Shown here: in pieces, positions 11,801 through 21,600 of the stretch
Numbering within the stretch: position 1 is the first letter of the stretch
How the letters are laid out: each line of letters opens with the position of its first letter
NCBI GenBank assembly: GCA_030522415.1
Contig: CM060118.1
Location: 16,000,651-16,064,650, forward strand
DNA: 64,000 bases
Origin: Channallabes apus
Taxonomy: Eukaryota; Chordata; Actinopteri; Siluriformes; Clariidae
Reading direction: 5' to 3'
Notes under the pieces: model-generated
Seen by the model: the letters and a program-made list of their open reading frames with translations, nothing else
The model's database searches: none
Told to the model about the DNA's origin: nothing
Position numbers and translations under genes: made by a program

Positions 11801-14092
11801 GGTGAATATGTGTCTCATTGATGCATGTGGTCGGATCCTTCAGATTGTTCAACTGTAGAAAAATCTCTATGATAAAAAGGTGCCAGAGGGTTAGGGTTAG
11901 AGTTAGCTGGTCAGAGTGCCCATGCTGACCCCTGTCTACTAATGAAAGCACCTACAATGGGCATTTGAACATCATAACTGGATCATGGTGCAATGGAAGA
12001 AGGTGGCCTGGATTGATGAATCACATTTTCTCACATTTCCTCTTGATGGCCAGTTGTATGCATGTACCTTACCTTGGAATAAAAAAAGCACAAGGATGTA
12101 GCCTGTAGGCATTCACATGGATGTTATTTTAACACCTACCGCTCACCTACACCATATGACCAAATACATTTCATGGCAACAGTATTCCCTAATGGCAGGT
12201 AGCGTCTTCAACGGGATAATGTTCCCTGTCAAACTGCAAAAAATTGTTTAGGAATGGTTTGAGGAACTTGACAACAAGGTCAAGGTGTCGACATGGACTG
12301 ACATCTTATCTGATTCATAATCTGTGGGTTGTGCTGAATAAACAAATCTGAATGAATAATTACGGCACTATGGCCGCAAATTTGTTTAAGTGTTATATAA
12401 TATGACGTACAGGAGCTTAAATTAAACTGTGGTTTAACATTAAGGTGGGTCCCATTTCTTTTCTTATTCACTTTACTTGCATAATTTCTTTTAAATGTTT
12501 AAATGATTTAAAGGTTTAAATGATGCACCTTTTAAATTTGTTGCAGTTAAAGAAATATATAATGATAGTTTATATAAGGCTGAACAGGAAACACCAATAC
12601 TTTAACTCCAATGCTATAAAAAATGTTTTTTACCACTTTCAATAGATCTAAGGCTAATCTGCTTCCTCCTAGACATCTTATTGCAGACGCCCCCCTGTAT
12701 TTATCACAGGAAGTGCACTATTCTGTATACCCTGTGAATGAAATTACAAACAAGCCAACCTCCTCCACCCCAGACAGCTTGTAAGAGCAATATTGTACAT
12801 TATGAATTTGTTGTTGTGTTTATGTTATTTTATTTCATTTTATTGTATTTTGTTGGTTTTTCACTAAGCACCAAGCTATTAGTAAGCTTATTAGCTAAGC
12901 ATCCATTTATGACAACCGTATAGCCAGATGTCTGTGATGTCATTCCAGTGTTACACGTAGTTGCATGACTATGTCACTGTAAAAAAGGTCAGTCTAGATT
13001 TGGAAGTTGGGGAGAACACAAGCTTTTGACCGTAAGAAAACGTAAGCTAATATACAGTAAGCTAACGTAAGCCAACTTAAACTAAAGATACAGCAAATAA
13101 GTTGTTGTAAACTTAAAGAAACAGTAATGAGATACAGCGACTAGGTTGTTGTAACCACTGTGGATTTACTCAAGACGACTGTACGAAGTGTTGAATCTTT
13201 GATGCTGAAAATAAAACAAGAGACAAAGAGACCAGTGGACTTCTGTGGCGTGAGTAACCAAGCACGATGAAATGATACGTGTCAAAAATGTGAAATAATA
13301 TGCCCACACACAGCTTATGAGCTTTTTTGGACTCCTTGCCATGGATGTTCGTGGCATCATTACATTATGATTTGACCCTGCAAAGTTTAAAGCTGCACTC
13401 CACATTTAACGTGTTATTTTATTATTTTACATGATGATTCATCTTCACCACTGTTTCCCCATATGTTTTCTTGACACCCTCCCCGTGAATAATTTTAATG
13501 AACTCACATTGCCAGAAGTCTTGTAGTCATTGTTCCATAGAGGTCAAAAAGGAAGCCATTGGGGAAAGTGAGAAAGTTGTTCATGAAGGACGCAATGGTG
13601 AAGACAAGAGAAAACTGTTCATCCTGAGCACTGCAGTCTAGGGGAGTACCTGTGTGTGGTGTGTGTGGGAAGAACGAAAGAGAGAGAGAGGAGTAAATAA
13701 TAAAAAAGTAATTAGCAAATATATTAAAGTTGGACAAAATATATATGCATATAGTGATAAACAATCTGACAGCCATAATTCTATAAATGTATAGTCTTAA
13801 CTAATCTACAGCAATAATAACAGGAGCAAGCATACAGTATGTGATACCCAATATTATATAAAATAAGCTTAAAAATCAAATGTTCTTTTTCATTCTCACC
13901 TTTCCCCGCGGTGCCATTTGCTTCAGTCACATTGACACAAAGATCACTAAAATATCCATCTGTCTTTAGAATGAATACAAGAGAAGCCCATCCAAACACA
14001 ACCCCAGCAAAGCACAGGCATTCCAACAGTCCTGTAGCAAGGGTTAGTTTGTATCGAACCCTTGTCCTTGATTCTCTGTCACATCTCAACAT
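5882..14092 (-). CDS. slc43a3: Solute carrier family 43 member 3 (equilibrative nucleobase transporter type), 12 coding exons
   Basis: Coding exons, read on the minus strand: 14092-13900, 13649-13508, 11124-11078, 10981-10905, 10797-10705, 10516-10377, 10284-10127, 9963-9820, 6809-6702, 6606-6420, 6336-6216, 6028-5882. All have AG/GT borders, and the phases join to 518 codons plus TAG at 5884-5882. Typical SLC43 blocks are present: [23 protein letters not shown] (first helix), [85 protein letters not shown] and [23 protein letters not shown] charged cytoplasmic loop (about residues 231-283) sits mid-protein. SLC43A3 is a 12-helix plasma membrane protein that in mammals carries purine nucleobases. 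The length is slightly above the human 491. A possible acceptor just before the ATG (AG at 14103-14102) suggests an upstream 5' UTR exon. Zebrafish has two paralogues; which one this is cannot be told. Confidence 0.95.
7205..7345 (+). repeat. SINE-like fragment in a slc43a3 intron
   Basis: The stretch includes CCTGGTTCGAGCCCCAGTGA, which resembles a tRNA B box (GGTTCGA). It is followed by GCTACCACCCTCAACTGCTC, a phrase shared with the SINE pieces at 15655-15845 (reverse strand) and 51965-52060. The copy is partial and its head is unclear. Confidence 0.5.
7395..7695 (+). repeat. Dispersed teleost SINE-like repeat
   Basis: The unit has a weak tRNA-like head (GGTTACATAGTGGTCAACAC), then a body running through GTGGGTTTCCCCCAGGTCCT, CTACAGTCCAAAGAAATGCA, ATTGGCACCCCATCCAGGGT and a tail before a GAATGAATGA motif. 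From general knowledge this resembles the Mermaid-type repeats found widely in fish. It lies in the large slc43a3 intron between the exons ending at 9820 and starting at 6809. Confidence 0.65.
8650..9370 (+). mobile_element. 3' remnant of a non-LTR retrotransposon
   Basis: Within the slc43a3 intron the plus strand reads like decayed 3'-end LINE sequence. There is a dispersed RT C-terminal phrase (GACTTCAGAGCAAAACAGAA follows a GTAGTT that would encode VDFR). Next come GCATCACTGCTTTCCGAGAA with GGCTCAGAAAACCTCATCC, and later TTCACCCTCTAGCAAAAGGT with CAGAAGCATTTGGGC. In fish LINEs these follow the catalytic RT in the same order. Stops are frequent and no intact frame exists. The family (Rex1, CR1 or L2 type) is uncertain. 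Confidence 0.55.
11565..12290 (+). mobile_element. Decayed Tc1-like transposon
   Basis: The plus strand keeps a recognisable but frame-destroyed Tc1-like transposase gene. Landmarks in order are GGATCTAACTGACTTTGGCA, a stretch with CTACCAAAAGTGGCCCAAGG, GTGCCCATGCTGACCCCTGT, GAAGAAGGTGGCCTGGATTG followed by ATGAATCACATTTTC (the first catalytic Asp region, DES), and CAACGGGATAATGTTCCCTG (QQDNVP-like second catalytic block). The start, near CATAACATTACAACCACAGA, resembles the TIR region of this family. It lies in the slc43a3 intron between coding exons 2 and 3 and is certainly inactive. Confidence 0.65.
12300..13500. other. slc43a3 intron 2 sequence, nothing recognised
   Basis: The intron between coding exons 2 and 3 continues here. 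It contains a few repeats of AAGCTAA/CGTAAGC near 13020-13110 but no gene, no bounded transposon and no long open frame with family resemblance. Confidence 0.4.
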
Positions 14093-14559
14093 TGTGATCT
14101 ACTGCAACACTGGGTATTCAAAAAACACTTTATACCTTTTTTTGACCCAGCTGCAGTCATAAGACAGTCACAGTTGCTGGTGTTTTACCACATGGACCAG
14201 TGTGATAGTACAGAGCGAGCTGAGTTATCAGGGAGAGACATGGCAGGGAGAAAAGAGATAAAACAGATGAAATGCTTTTAACCAATCATCTGTACAGGGA
14301 GTTAGGTTCGGCCTCTTTGTGGCTACTTATATAGAGGTACGTTTAAAAAGTTGCAAAAAAAGTGTGAGGAAATAAAAGCAAATTGAACACTTACAATAAT
14401 ACTGCAAGAATGTGACAACATTTGTGAGCAACTTGCCTGATGTTTGCAATTCTTTTTCAGTCAACTGACCGCCCGCCTGCAGCTTCGGTTACAACACTTT
14501 TAGGCTGGTTTTCCTGTTGATTATAAGGAGAGTAAACATCACGATAGTCGACTAGTCTG

Positions 14560-14985
14560 CTGTGCCATTTGCTTTAGTCACACTGACACACATCCATAAA
14601 ATTAACCATCTGTCTTCTGAATGATTAAAAGAGAAGCCCGTCCATGCACAATCCCAGCAAAGCACATTTCCCTGGGTCTCAAAAACTCTTTACACCCGGC
14701 TATGAATTTGAAAGCAATTTGAACGCGGACAATAATATCAATGCAAAATATGATAACACTTATTAGCAAGTTGCCAGTTCTTTGACGCAATTCTATTTCA
14801 GTCAAGTTGCTGCGTTCCTGCAGCTTACAAGTTTTACAGTTACAAGTTTTGCCACAACTCATGTTCCTCTTTTTATCTGGTAAGTCTGTTCCCTAAAATG
14901 TCAACACTAAGGCTGGTTTTTCTGTTGGTTATATATAGAAAGAGTCAAGAATACAAAAATGATATGATTTGATAGTCTACAGAGA
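14560..14985 (-). pseudogene. Degenerate tandem duplicate of slc43a3 coding exon 1 and its upstream flank
   Basis: The minus-strand frame at 14862-14602 contains CFAGIVHGRASLLIIQKTDG, which parallels [20 protein letters not shown] of the true first exon. At DNA level 14562-14668 matches 13910-14016 with scattered differences. The shared order TGCCATTTGCTT, CACA, CCATCTGTCTT, AGAGAAGCCC, CCCAGCAAAGCACA is plain. The similarity continues into the flanks: 14470-14545 resembles 14800-14960, with the shared words CCTGCAGCTT and AGGCTGGTTTT. The copy lacks an aligned ATG, and HGR replaces FGW, so it looks like a dead pseudo-exon about 0.65 kb upstream of the functional exon. Confidence 0.75.
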
Positions 14986-15654
14986 CAAATAGAAAAAAAA
15001 TCATTATGCCGTAGAAAACTACAGTGCAAATCAAAAGTTTGGACACAAATACTTATTGGAGGATTAGTTTTTCTATAGATATCTCTAGTACATAACATTA
15101 ATTAAATATCACATTGAATAATGAAGTGTGTAAAAAATGGTTAAACAAACTATTTAGATTTGTGTGTGTGATGTGAGAGGGGGATTCTGATCAGTATTTC
15201 CAAGTCACTGATTAATAATAACATTATATCTGGTAACCCTGTCCTCTTACACACTCACACACAACTTATGACCCCTAACAGGCAAATCCAGCCAAGTTTG
15301 TTTAACTGTCATGTACAAGAAACTCATGCACAGCACTTGCAAAAACTACAGTCACAAGCAGAAATACTGGCCGGGTACTCTTGTACTAATTATATAGTGG
15401 GGGGAACAAAAACCTTTTAAGCGTACAATGTTTTAAATCAAGTTCATTTGTAGCAATCTGTACTCAATGGCAATAACACCACAGTGATTGCAATAGATAT
15501 CATGCAACCAGAAAGAGTTTTCCTCTATCTAAAGCTTGTTTGGCTTTGTGAACTATTCAAAGATTATAATGACAGGATTCAAAACCATGAGCTTTTTCAA
15601 AGAGCACAGGATGTCCTCAGGACCATACAAACTACAGACCTATTTAAGACATTT

Positions 15655-15845
15655 ACATTTACATTTAGGCATTTGGCAGACGCTCTTATCCAGAGCGACT
15701 TACATTTTTATCTCATTATACATCTGAGCAGTTGAGAGTTAAGGGCCTTGCTCAAGGGCCCAACAGTGGCAACTTGGTGGTTGTGGGGTTTGAACCTGGG
15801 ATCTTCCGAACCGTAGTCCAATGCCTTAACCACTGAGCTACCCCT
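15655..15845 (-). repeat. tRNA-derived SINE
   Basis: Read on the minus strand from 15845, the head is tRNA-like. TAGCTCAGTGGTTAAGGC fits the polymerase III A box, and about 30 nt on, CAGGTTCAAACCCCAC fits the B box. The body then contains the common fish phrase GCATTTGGCAGACGCTCTTA (plus-strand orientation) and AGAGCGACTTACATTTTTAT. A shorter copy of the tail lies at 51965-52060. It is not a tRNA gene because no acceptor stem closes. Confidence 0.8.
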
Positions 15846-15939
15846 GGCTAAGACATCTTCAGGACATCATGCTAAAAATGTTAACACCCCAAGAACTAAA
15901 TAACTAAAAAATAAAGTCTTCTTTGGGGCATCTTTAAAG

Positions 15940-16456
15940 AGTTGTTGTTAGTCTTTCGGCTGCTCCCATCGAGGGGTTGCCACAGTGGACCATCCGAAGT
16001 TGTTGTTGGTCTTTCGGCTGCTCCTAGCAAGGGGTCGCAACAGTGGAATACCCAGTCCGCACTACAACTTGGCACAGGTTTGAATAAACAGGCTAAATAT
16101 GGCAAAGTATACGTTGTTGAAATGCTGCATGCATGTTTGTTGCTATTTGATATCAATGCATTTAATATGTACTTGTTATACGTAGTTGATGCACTTACCA
16201 CACATAACAATGTATTTATTTTAACGCAACAGGACAACACTTATCATAGTTGTCCGTTAGATCCATCTCGTGTGTGGACTATCCAGTCCACACACAACTT
16301 GACAAGGTTTTTGCGACTGATACCCTTCTTAACACAACCCTCCCAATGACCTGGGCTTGGTAGCGGCACCCCATCCAGATGCTGGGGTTTGGCAATGGGT
16401 GGGAATTCAACCCAGGTCTTCCGCATGGCAGGAAACCTACCACTGAGTCACCAGTC
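15940..16456 (-). repeat. Second SINE-like family, with a duplicated tail unit
   Basis: Read from 16456 on the minus strand, GGTGACTCAGTGGTAGGTTT is an A-box-like head, and GACCTGGGTTGAATTCCCAC carries a B-box-like core. The body continues through TGGGGTGCCGCTACCAAGCC. At the far end the unit GTTGTTG-TCTTTCGGCTGCTCC occurs twice in direct repeat (15945-15998 and 15999-16068). The block around 16075-16240 is foreign to the repeat, suggesting interruption by another insertion. Non-functional, dispersed in fish genomes as far as I recall. Confidence 0.55.
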
Positions 16457-17384
16457 TTGTTTAATGATGATAATATAAGAACCTCTTGATGATTTTTGAG
16501 TTTTAATAATGATTTGACGGCTAGTGTGTATGCCCACTTGGTTCCATTTCACATAAAAATAGAGGAAAGACTGAGTGAAAGAGGAAAAAACAACTTTCAA
16601 AAAAGAGGAAGGGAGTACATGACGTTCATCCAAGCTGTTCAGAAACAATGTACTGTAATTGAATCCATATTTTTTATAGTGCTCCACATAAAACTTCTTA
16701 GCACAGCAGGCCAAATATGTGCACAATATCAGGGTGAGATCATTAGCTGCTGAAATAATTAAAAAGGTAGTTTATATTTCTCTGCGATTATGCAATACCC
16801 TTAACAAAATATGTTAATCATCTAATGCAAGGACTGATGTCCTTTAACCAGTGTGATATACTCACACATATTCCCCTCTTTGTTTGAGGGATAGTTAAGA
16901 AAATCAGGGAGGATACAATTTTATTGCATTTGGTACACTGTGATAAAATATATAGAATATCTGTATGGTGAATATGTCAATTATGATGTAGGAAGGAGGA
17001 AGTTTATTGCTAATAAACAGTTAATCTAAATAAATCAGCCATTTTCAGTAATAAAGAATCACTTCGCATTTGTTACACAATTACATTCTGTTTACACTTA
17101 ATAAAAGTATTCTGAACATTTTTGGGGAAAACATCTGAAGCTTTCTTTTAGTCTGCGTTAATTTATCATTGAATGTCATAAATAATGTTTTTGTAGTTTG
17201 TCATGGAAGAGTGAGGATAGCACATCAATGGTGAAAGTCATAGTCTGTCCTTTTGTTTTCAGGCACCACCACAATGTTCTTATTTAGTTTTCTTTAGGTT
17301 TTTACAAATATAAATGTGTCCACTAGCTCCAGAGTCCGGGTTGGATTCACGGACCAGCTCAATTCCCGTCACTCCAGTTTCAAA
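16457..17384. other. AT-rich spacer, nothing recognised
   Basis: Short overlapping frames on both strands near 16450-16750 show no family resemblance and lack splice context. No bounded repeat is seen. Confidence 0.4.
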
Positions 17385-18802
17385 TCAAAAGTTTAATCCG
17401 AGAAAATGTATAATTTTAAAGGAAAAATATGTTGATTCCAAATTTCACGGTGTCAACAAATCCCAAAAAAGAGGCTGGAAAAAGTAAATTTGAGCATAAC
17501 GAAGAGCTGGAAGACCAATTAACAGTAATTAGGTTAATTGGCAACATGATTGGGTATAAAAAGAGCTTCTCAGAGTGGCAGTGTCACCAATTCCCACAAT
17601 GTTGCGCAGAAAGATAGTGGAGCAATATCAGAAAGGTGTTACCCAGCGAAAAATTGCAAAGACTTTGCAGTTATCATCATTAACTGTGCATAATATCATC
17701 TGAAGATTCAGAGAATCTGGAACAATCTCTGTGCGTAAGGGTCAAGGGCGTAAAACCATACTGGATGCCCGTGATCTCCGGGCCCTTAAACGACACTGCA
17801 CCACAAACAGGAATGCTACTGTAAAGGAAATCACAGAATGGGCTCAGAAATACTTCCAGAAACCATTGTCAGTGAACACAATCCACCATGCCATCCGCCG
17901 TTGCCAGCTGAAACTCTACAGTGCAAAGAAGAAGCCATTTCTAAGCAAGATCCACAAGCACAGGCGTTTTCATTGGGCCAAGGATCATTTAAAATGGAGT
18001 GTGGCAAAATGGAAGACTGTTCTGTGGTCAGACGAGTCACGATTCAAAGTTCTTGTTGGAAATGTGGGACGCCATGTCATCCGGACCAAAGAGGACAAGG
18101 ACAACCCAAGTTGTTATCAACGCTCAGTTCAGAAGCCTGCATCTCTGATGGTATGGGGTTGCATGAGTGCGTGTGGCATGGGCAGCTTGCATGTCTGGAA
18201 AGGCACCATCAATGCAGAAAAATATATTCAGCTTCTAGAACAACATCTAGTCATCTCTTTCAGGGAAGTCCCTGCATTTTTCAACAAGATAATGCCAGAC
18301 CACATTCTGCATCAATCACAACATCATGGCTGCGTAGGAGAAGGATCCGGGTACTGAAATGGCCAGTCTGCAGTCCAGATCTTTCCCCTATAGAGAACAT
18401 TTGGCGCATCATAAAGAGGAAGGTGCGACAAAGAAGGCCCAAGACAATTGAACAGTTAGAGGCCTGTATTAGACAAGAATGGGAGAGCATTCCTATTTCT
18501 AAACTTGAGAAACTGGTCTCCTTGGTCCCCAGACGTCTGTTGAGTGTTGTAAGAAGAAGGGGAGATGCCACACAGTGGTGAAAATGGCCTTGTCCCAACT
18601 TTTTTGGGAATTGTTGACACCATGATATTTTGATTCACCATATTTTTCCCTTAAAATGATACGTTTTCTCAGTTTAAACTTTTGTTCCGTGATTTATGTT
18701 CTATTCTGAATAAAATATTGACATTTGCCATCTCCACATCATTGCATTCAGTTTTTATTCACAATTTGTTTAGTGTCCCAACTTTTTTGGAATCCGGTTT
18801 GT
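17385..18802 (+). mobile_element. Tc1-like transposon, nearly full length
   Basis: The element carries an almost complete transposase gene flanked by sequence typical of a fish Tc1-like family. The 3' end repeats AGTGTCCCAACTTTTTTGGA just before 18800, and a related phrase, GTCCCAACTTTTTTGGGAAT, lies at 18592-18611. The 5' end begins near the GAGAAAATGTATAATTTTAAA block, which is mirrored in reverse complement at 18648-18673. The 5' outer TIR with the CCCAACTTTTTTGGA motif is not visible, so the left end is probably truncated. Confidence 0.8.
17599..18581 (+). pseudogene. Tc1-like transposase with one stop and one frameshift
   Basis: From ATG 17599 the frame gives MLRRKIVEQYQKGVTQRKIA, a paired-type helix-turn-helix start. 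A TGA at 17701-17703 interrupts it. The frame resumes with SVRKGQGRKTILDARDLRAL, the second DNA-binding subdomain and GRKT hook, then TVLWSDESRFKV holding the first catalytic Asp and ASLMVWGCMSACG. Near 18255-18265 the frame shifts. The other frame continues with CIFQQDNARPHSASITTSWL (second Asp), then CSPDLSPIENIWRIIKRKVR with the third acidic residue, and ends RRRGDATQW at 18581. Only these two lesions separate it from an open gene of about 325 codons, so this is the youngest-looking transposase in the window. It is still inactive as it stands. Confidence 0.85.
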
Positions 18803-19356
18803 ATCTTTTAGATTTGACTTAAATCTGATTTTATTTATGTTGTTTTTCCTGCATTGTTTTCCAATAAATTAGTCTTGATACTTCTCTGAATGGTCTTCAG
18901 TGTAATAAAAAAGCAAACTACACGCTACTTTTTGTTACCATATGCATCTAAACAATGGGATTCTCTACCGAAACTTCCTTCAATCCTTATACCCTCAAAA
19001 TAATCTGACACTGGATGTATTCAACACTTGTACATTCAGGTTGTTTATTTTTATATGTTGATTGTTATGTTTCTATTTAACATATGCTGATTTGATTGTC
19101 ATTATATAAAATAAATTTAGATATAGAATTTTGCTCTACATGTATCTACAGTATGGGAGAACAGTCATGAAGCAGTTGCTATAAGGGGATAGCATGTCAA
19201 TGCTGGGATTTAAGGTTTTGCCCTTTCAATCAAACGTCCAGCACATTAACTGCAGAGTTACCACTGGAGACAATGAGACATCAACCCTTTTACCATTTTT
19301 TTCTACCGATATTATTTTATAAAAAACAAACAAGCAACTTTTTGTTCAACTACAAC
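18803..19356. other. AT-rich spacer, nothing recognised
   Basis: No gene or bounded repeat can be supported between the Tc1-like element and the hAT remnant. Confidence 0.4.
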
Positions 19357-20240
19357 CAGTGGCGGTTCTACACTGAATTGCTCCCCAGGCGAGACTCCCT
19401 CCCGGCGCCCCAAACCCCCCCCCCCCCACCCCCCAAAAAAATGACAAAACTTCACATTTTGTACACACCACACGTTTTATTGTAGTAATACTACATGTCG
19501 TTCAGTAACAGACCAATTTTTGCAAAAAATAAATAAACTACTCATAACTTAAATAAATATACTCTGTACAAACTAATATTATTTAAGAACAGAGTTATAG
19601 CAAATGGAAAATGTCTTTTAAACTATCTACACATATGTAAATTACACTGGATATTTACAGTATACTGTAAATATATTGTAAGTATATTGGCTATAGCCAA
19701 CATTAACATAAACAATGGAAATAAATAAGTGTACTTGCAACAGTTTTGTTGCAAAGCATAATTGTGTGGTTAAATTTAATTAGATCACATGTTGTATAAA
19801 CTGCTGAAAAAACAATAGAACCCTGCCCAAAAATAATGGTTATAATGGGAATTGTATTGGTTTTAATGGTAAGTATAACAATGTCTGCGGGTATATGATG
19901 GATTCTATTGGTGGATGGGATGGTAAATCCTATTGGAAAAGTGACCAAAACACACTACAATAAGGAATTTTGTAATAGTTTCACTGGAAAAAGTTAATGG
20001 TGCAAAATGGTATTTAATAGAAAGCATTAGAATTTCTGTTCTGGTTTGTATATTAGGCTTTTATTGTGTGTGTTTTTTTCTAGCAAGGTAAGCATAGCAA
20101 GCATCATAAGCAAGAAGGCTAACAAACCTAAGGCTAACAAACCTGCCCGTTTCTCCTCATCTTCTTTTCTCTTTTTCCTAAATTGGGCACCTGACAGCTT
20201 TGGCCTTTTTCTCTCCATCGCTGTGTTTACTTTATAATCG
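19357..20240 (-). mobile_element. hAT-type DNA transposon remnant
   Basis: The left edge CAGTGGCGGTTCTACACTGA resembles hAT-type ends. Inside, the minus-strand frame at 20218-20027 begins MERKRPKLSGAQFRKKRKED, the wording often seen at the N-terminus of hAT/ZMYM-like transposases with a TTF zinc finger. It runs into non-homologous sequence after about 25 residues. No BED or dimerisation domain remains and the matching right TIR was not found, so both the extent and the superfamily call are tentative. A C-rich tract lies at 19409-19433. Confidence 0.45.
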
Positions 20241-20717
20241 ACGATTCGACAATCAATAGATTTCCCCCAACGCTGTAAACCAATTCACCTCCACATCATA
20301 ACCGTTTTTATTACATATTTTTATTAGCTATTTCACACAATTAAATAAATGGGAAAAAAGTGCAAATTATTGGTCTGTGTTTATAATATTTTGAATTAAA
20401 TGTGCGTTATTTGTAAGAATGTCAGGTGTCACTGACATAATTTAGCCCCCCTCCTTGTCCGCTTCATTTGGGAGAGGTGAACTGTACTCTGCGCCCCGCA
20501 ACGATCTCTCAAATAATTCTAAGAATAATAGGAGGCACAGTGGCTTCGAGGGTCGAGGGTTTGAGTGTTAACCACTATGCCATCGTGCTGCAGGACCTAA
20601 ATTAGTTGTTGGTGAAATTATTTTTTTGTTATTCGTTCTTTATTTATTACATTTTCAGGTTATTTTTAACGGTTAGTGTTCCATTATTATTTAATATATT
20701 TTTTAAAAGGTGTGGCT

Positions 20718-20873
20718 TTTGGGTTTTCATGAGCTGTATGCCACAATCATCAATATTAAAACAATAAAAGGCTTGAACTACTTCAGTTGTGTGTAATGAA
20801 TCTAAAATATATGAAAGTCTATGCTATGAAAGTCTATGAAAAATATGCTAATTTTTTTGAGAAGGACCTGTAT
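20718..20873. mobile_element. Right-end fragment of a Tc1-like element (same family as 46.7 kb)
   Basis: The fragment matches the right end of the element at 46728-48047: GGGTTTTCATGAGCTGTATG, CCACAATCAT, ACTTCAGTTGTGTGTAATGA and TCTAAAATAT. It ends with TTTTTTTGAGAAGGACCTGTA, the complete outer TIR. The body is missing, so it is an orphan end. Confidence 0.75.
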
Positions 20874-21139
20874 ATGATCTGTCTGTGTGTTTGTGCGGAC
20901 ACAGACGTTTGAAAAACCGCTGCTTTATTCGCACTGACTGGTTTCAGTCACAAGATGGCGTCTTATCCCATACAAAACTCTCATTTACAAAACACGAAAC
21001 TAAACAGAACGTGTGACACCGTCGTGTCTGTTCATCGTATCAAGCTAATCTAAAACACAACACATTACCTGGGACTACATTGTATCTCCTTTTATTTTGC
21101 TAACGTGTAAATCACACTGTTTCCTTTTTGTTTGTATTT

Positions 21140-21600
21140 TGAATAGTGTTATCTTGCGCTAACTCGGGTCGAGTACCCGGATGATGAGCGCCGTGCCGCG
21201 CGCGAGCTCCGCCCTTTTGGGCCCATTTGTATGCGGTCACGCCGCCCCCGCCCCTCACCGTCGGGAGCGCGCAGAGAGGGAGGGGTTCATCACTTTTGCT
21301 CCAGTCCCAAGAAAAAAAAAAAACCTGGCAGCAAGGAAAAGAGGAGTGAACACGGCGACGCGGAAGGTAGCCTAGCTAGGTGGGTTTTTTTTTTTTAAAA
21401 GACCGCAAAATCCGTATGCGTTTTGTTTGCCTCAGTATTTGTACCTTTGAATGGCAGAAGTCTAAGTACGAGTTCGAGTGAAAATCTTGGAGTGAACACG
21501 TCAGATAAGTTTCGTTGGCAGTGCGGACTCGGACGCCCAAATTTAGACCAGTTGGAATTACAACTACTTCCTACTCCTGACTGGAAAATCGGTTATCTGG
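21140..21600 (+). promoter_or_regulatory. ctnnd1: CpG-rich promoter region, probably of ctnnd1
   Basis: This is the only clearly GC- and CpG-dense stretch upstream of ctnnd1, with dense CGCG, GCCCCGCC-like boxes and no obvious TATA box at 21180-21300. It lies about 9 kb before the first coding exon, fitting a TATA-less housekeeping promoter with a non-coding first exon. Candidate splice donors for a 5' UTR exon are at 21367 (AAG|GTAGCC) and 21661 (AAAG|GTAGAC). The first exon itself cannot be proved from sequence alone. Confidence 0.6.

Noticed and set aside
15778..15845. Possible tRNA gene on the minus strand
   Set aside because: A and B boxes are present, but the cloverleaf does not close and the sequence continues into a SINE body, so it is a SINE head.
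16496..16753. 85-codon plus-strand frame and opposing 92-codon frame
   Set aside because: Two frames on opposite strands in AT-rich spacer, without splice context or known motif.
21181..21375. 64-codon frame starting in the CpG-rich block
   Set aside because: Composition-driven frame in a GC-rich promoter/5' UTR; the Arg/Ala-rich sequence resembles no protein.
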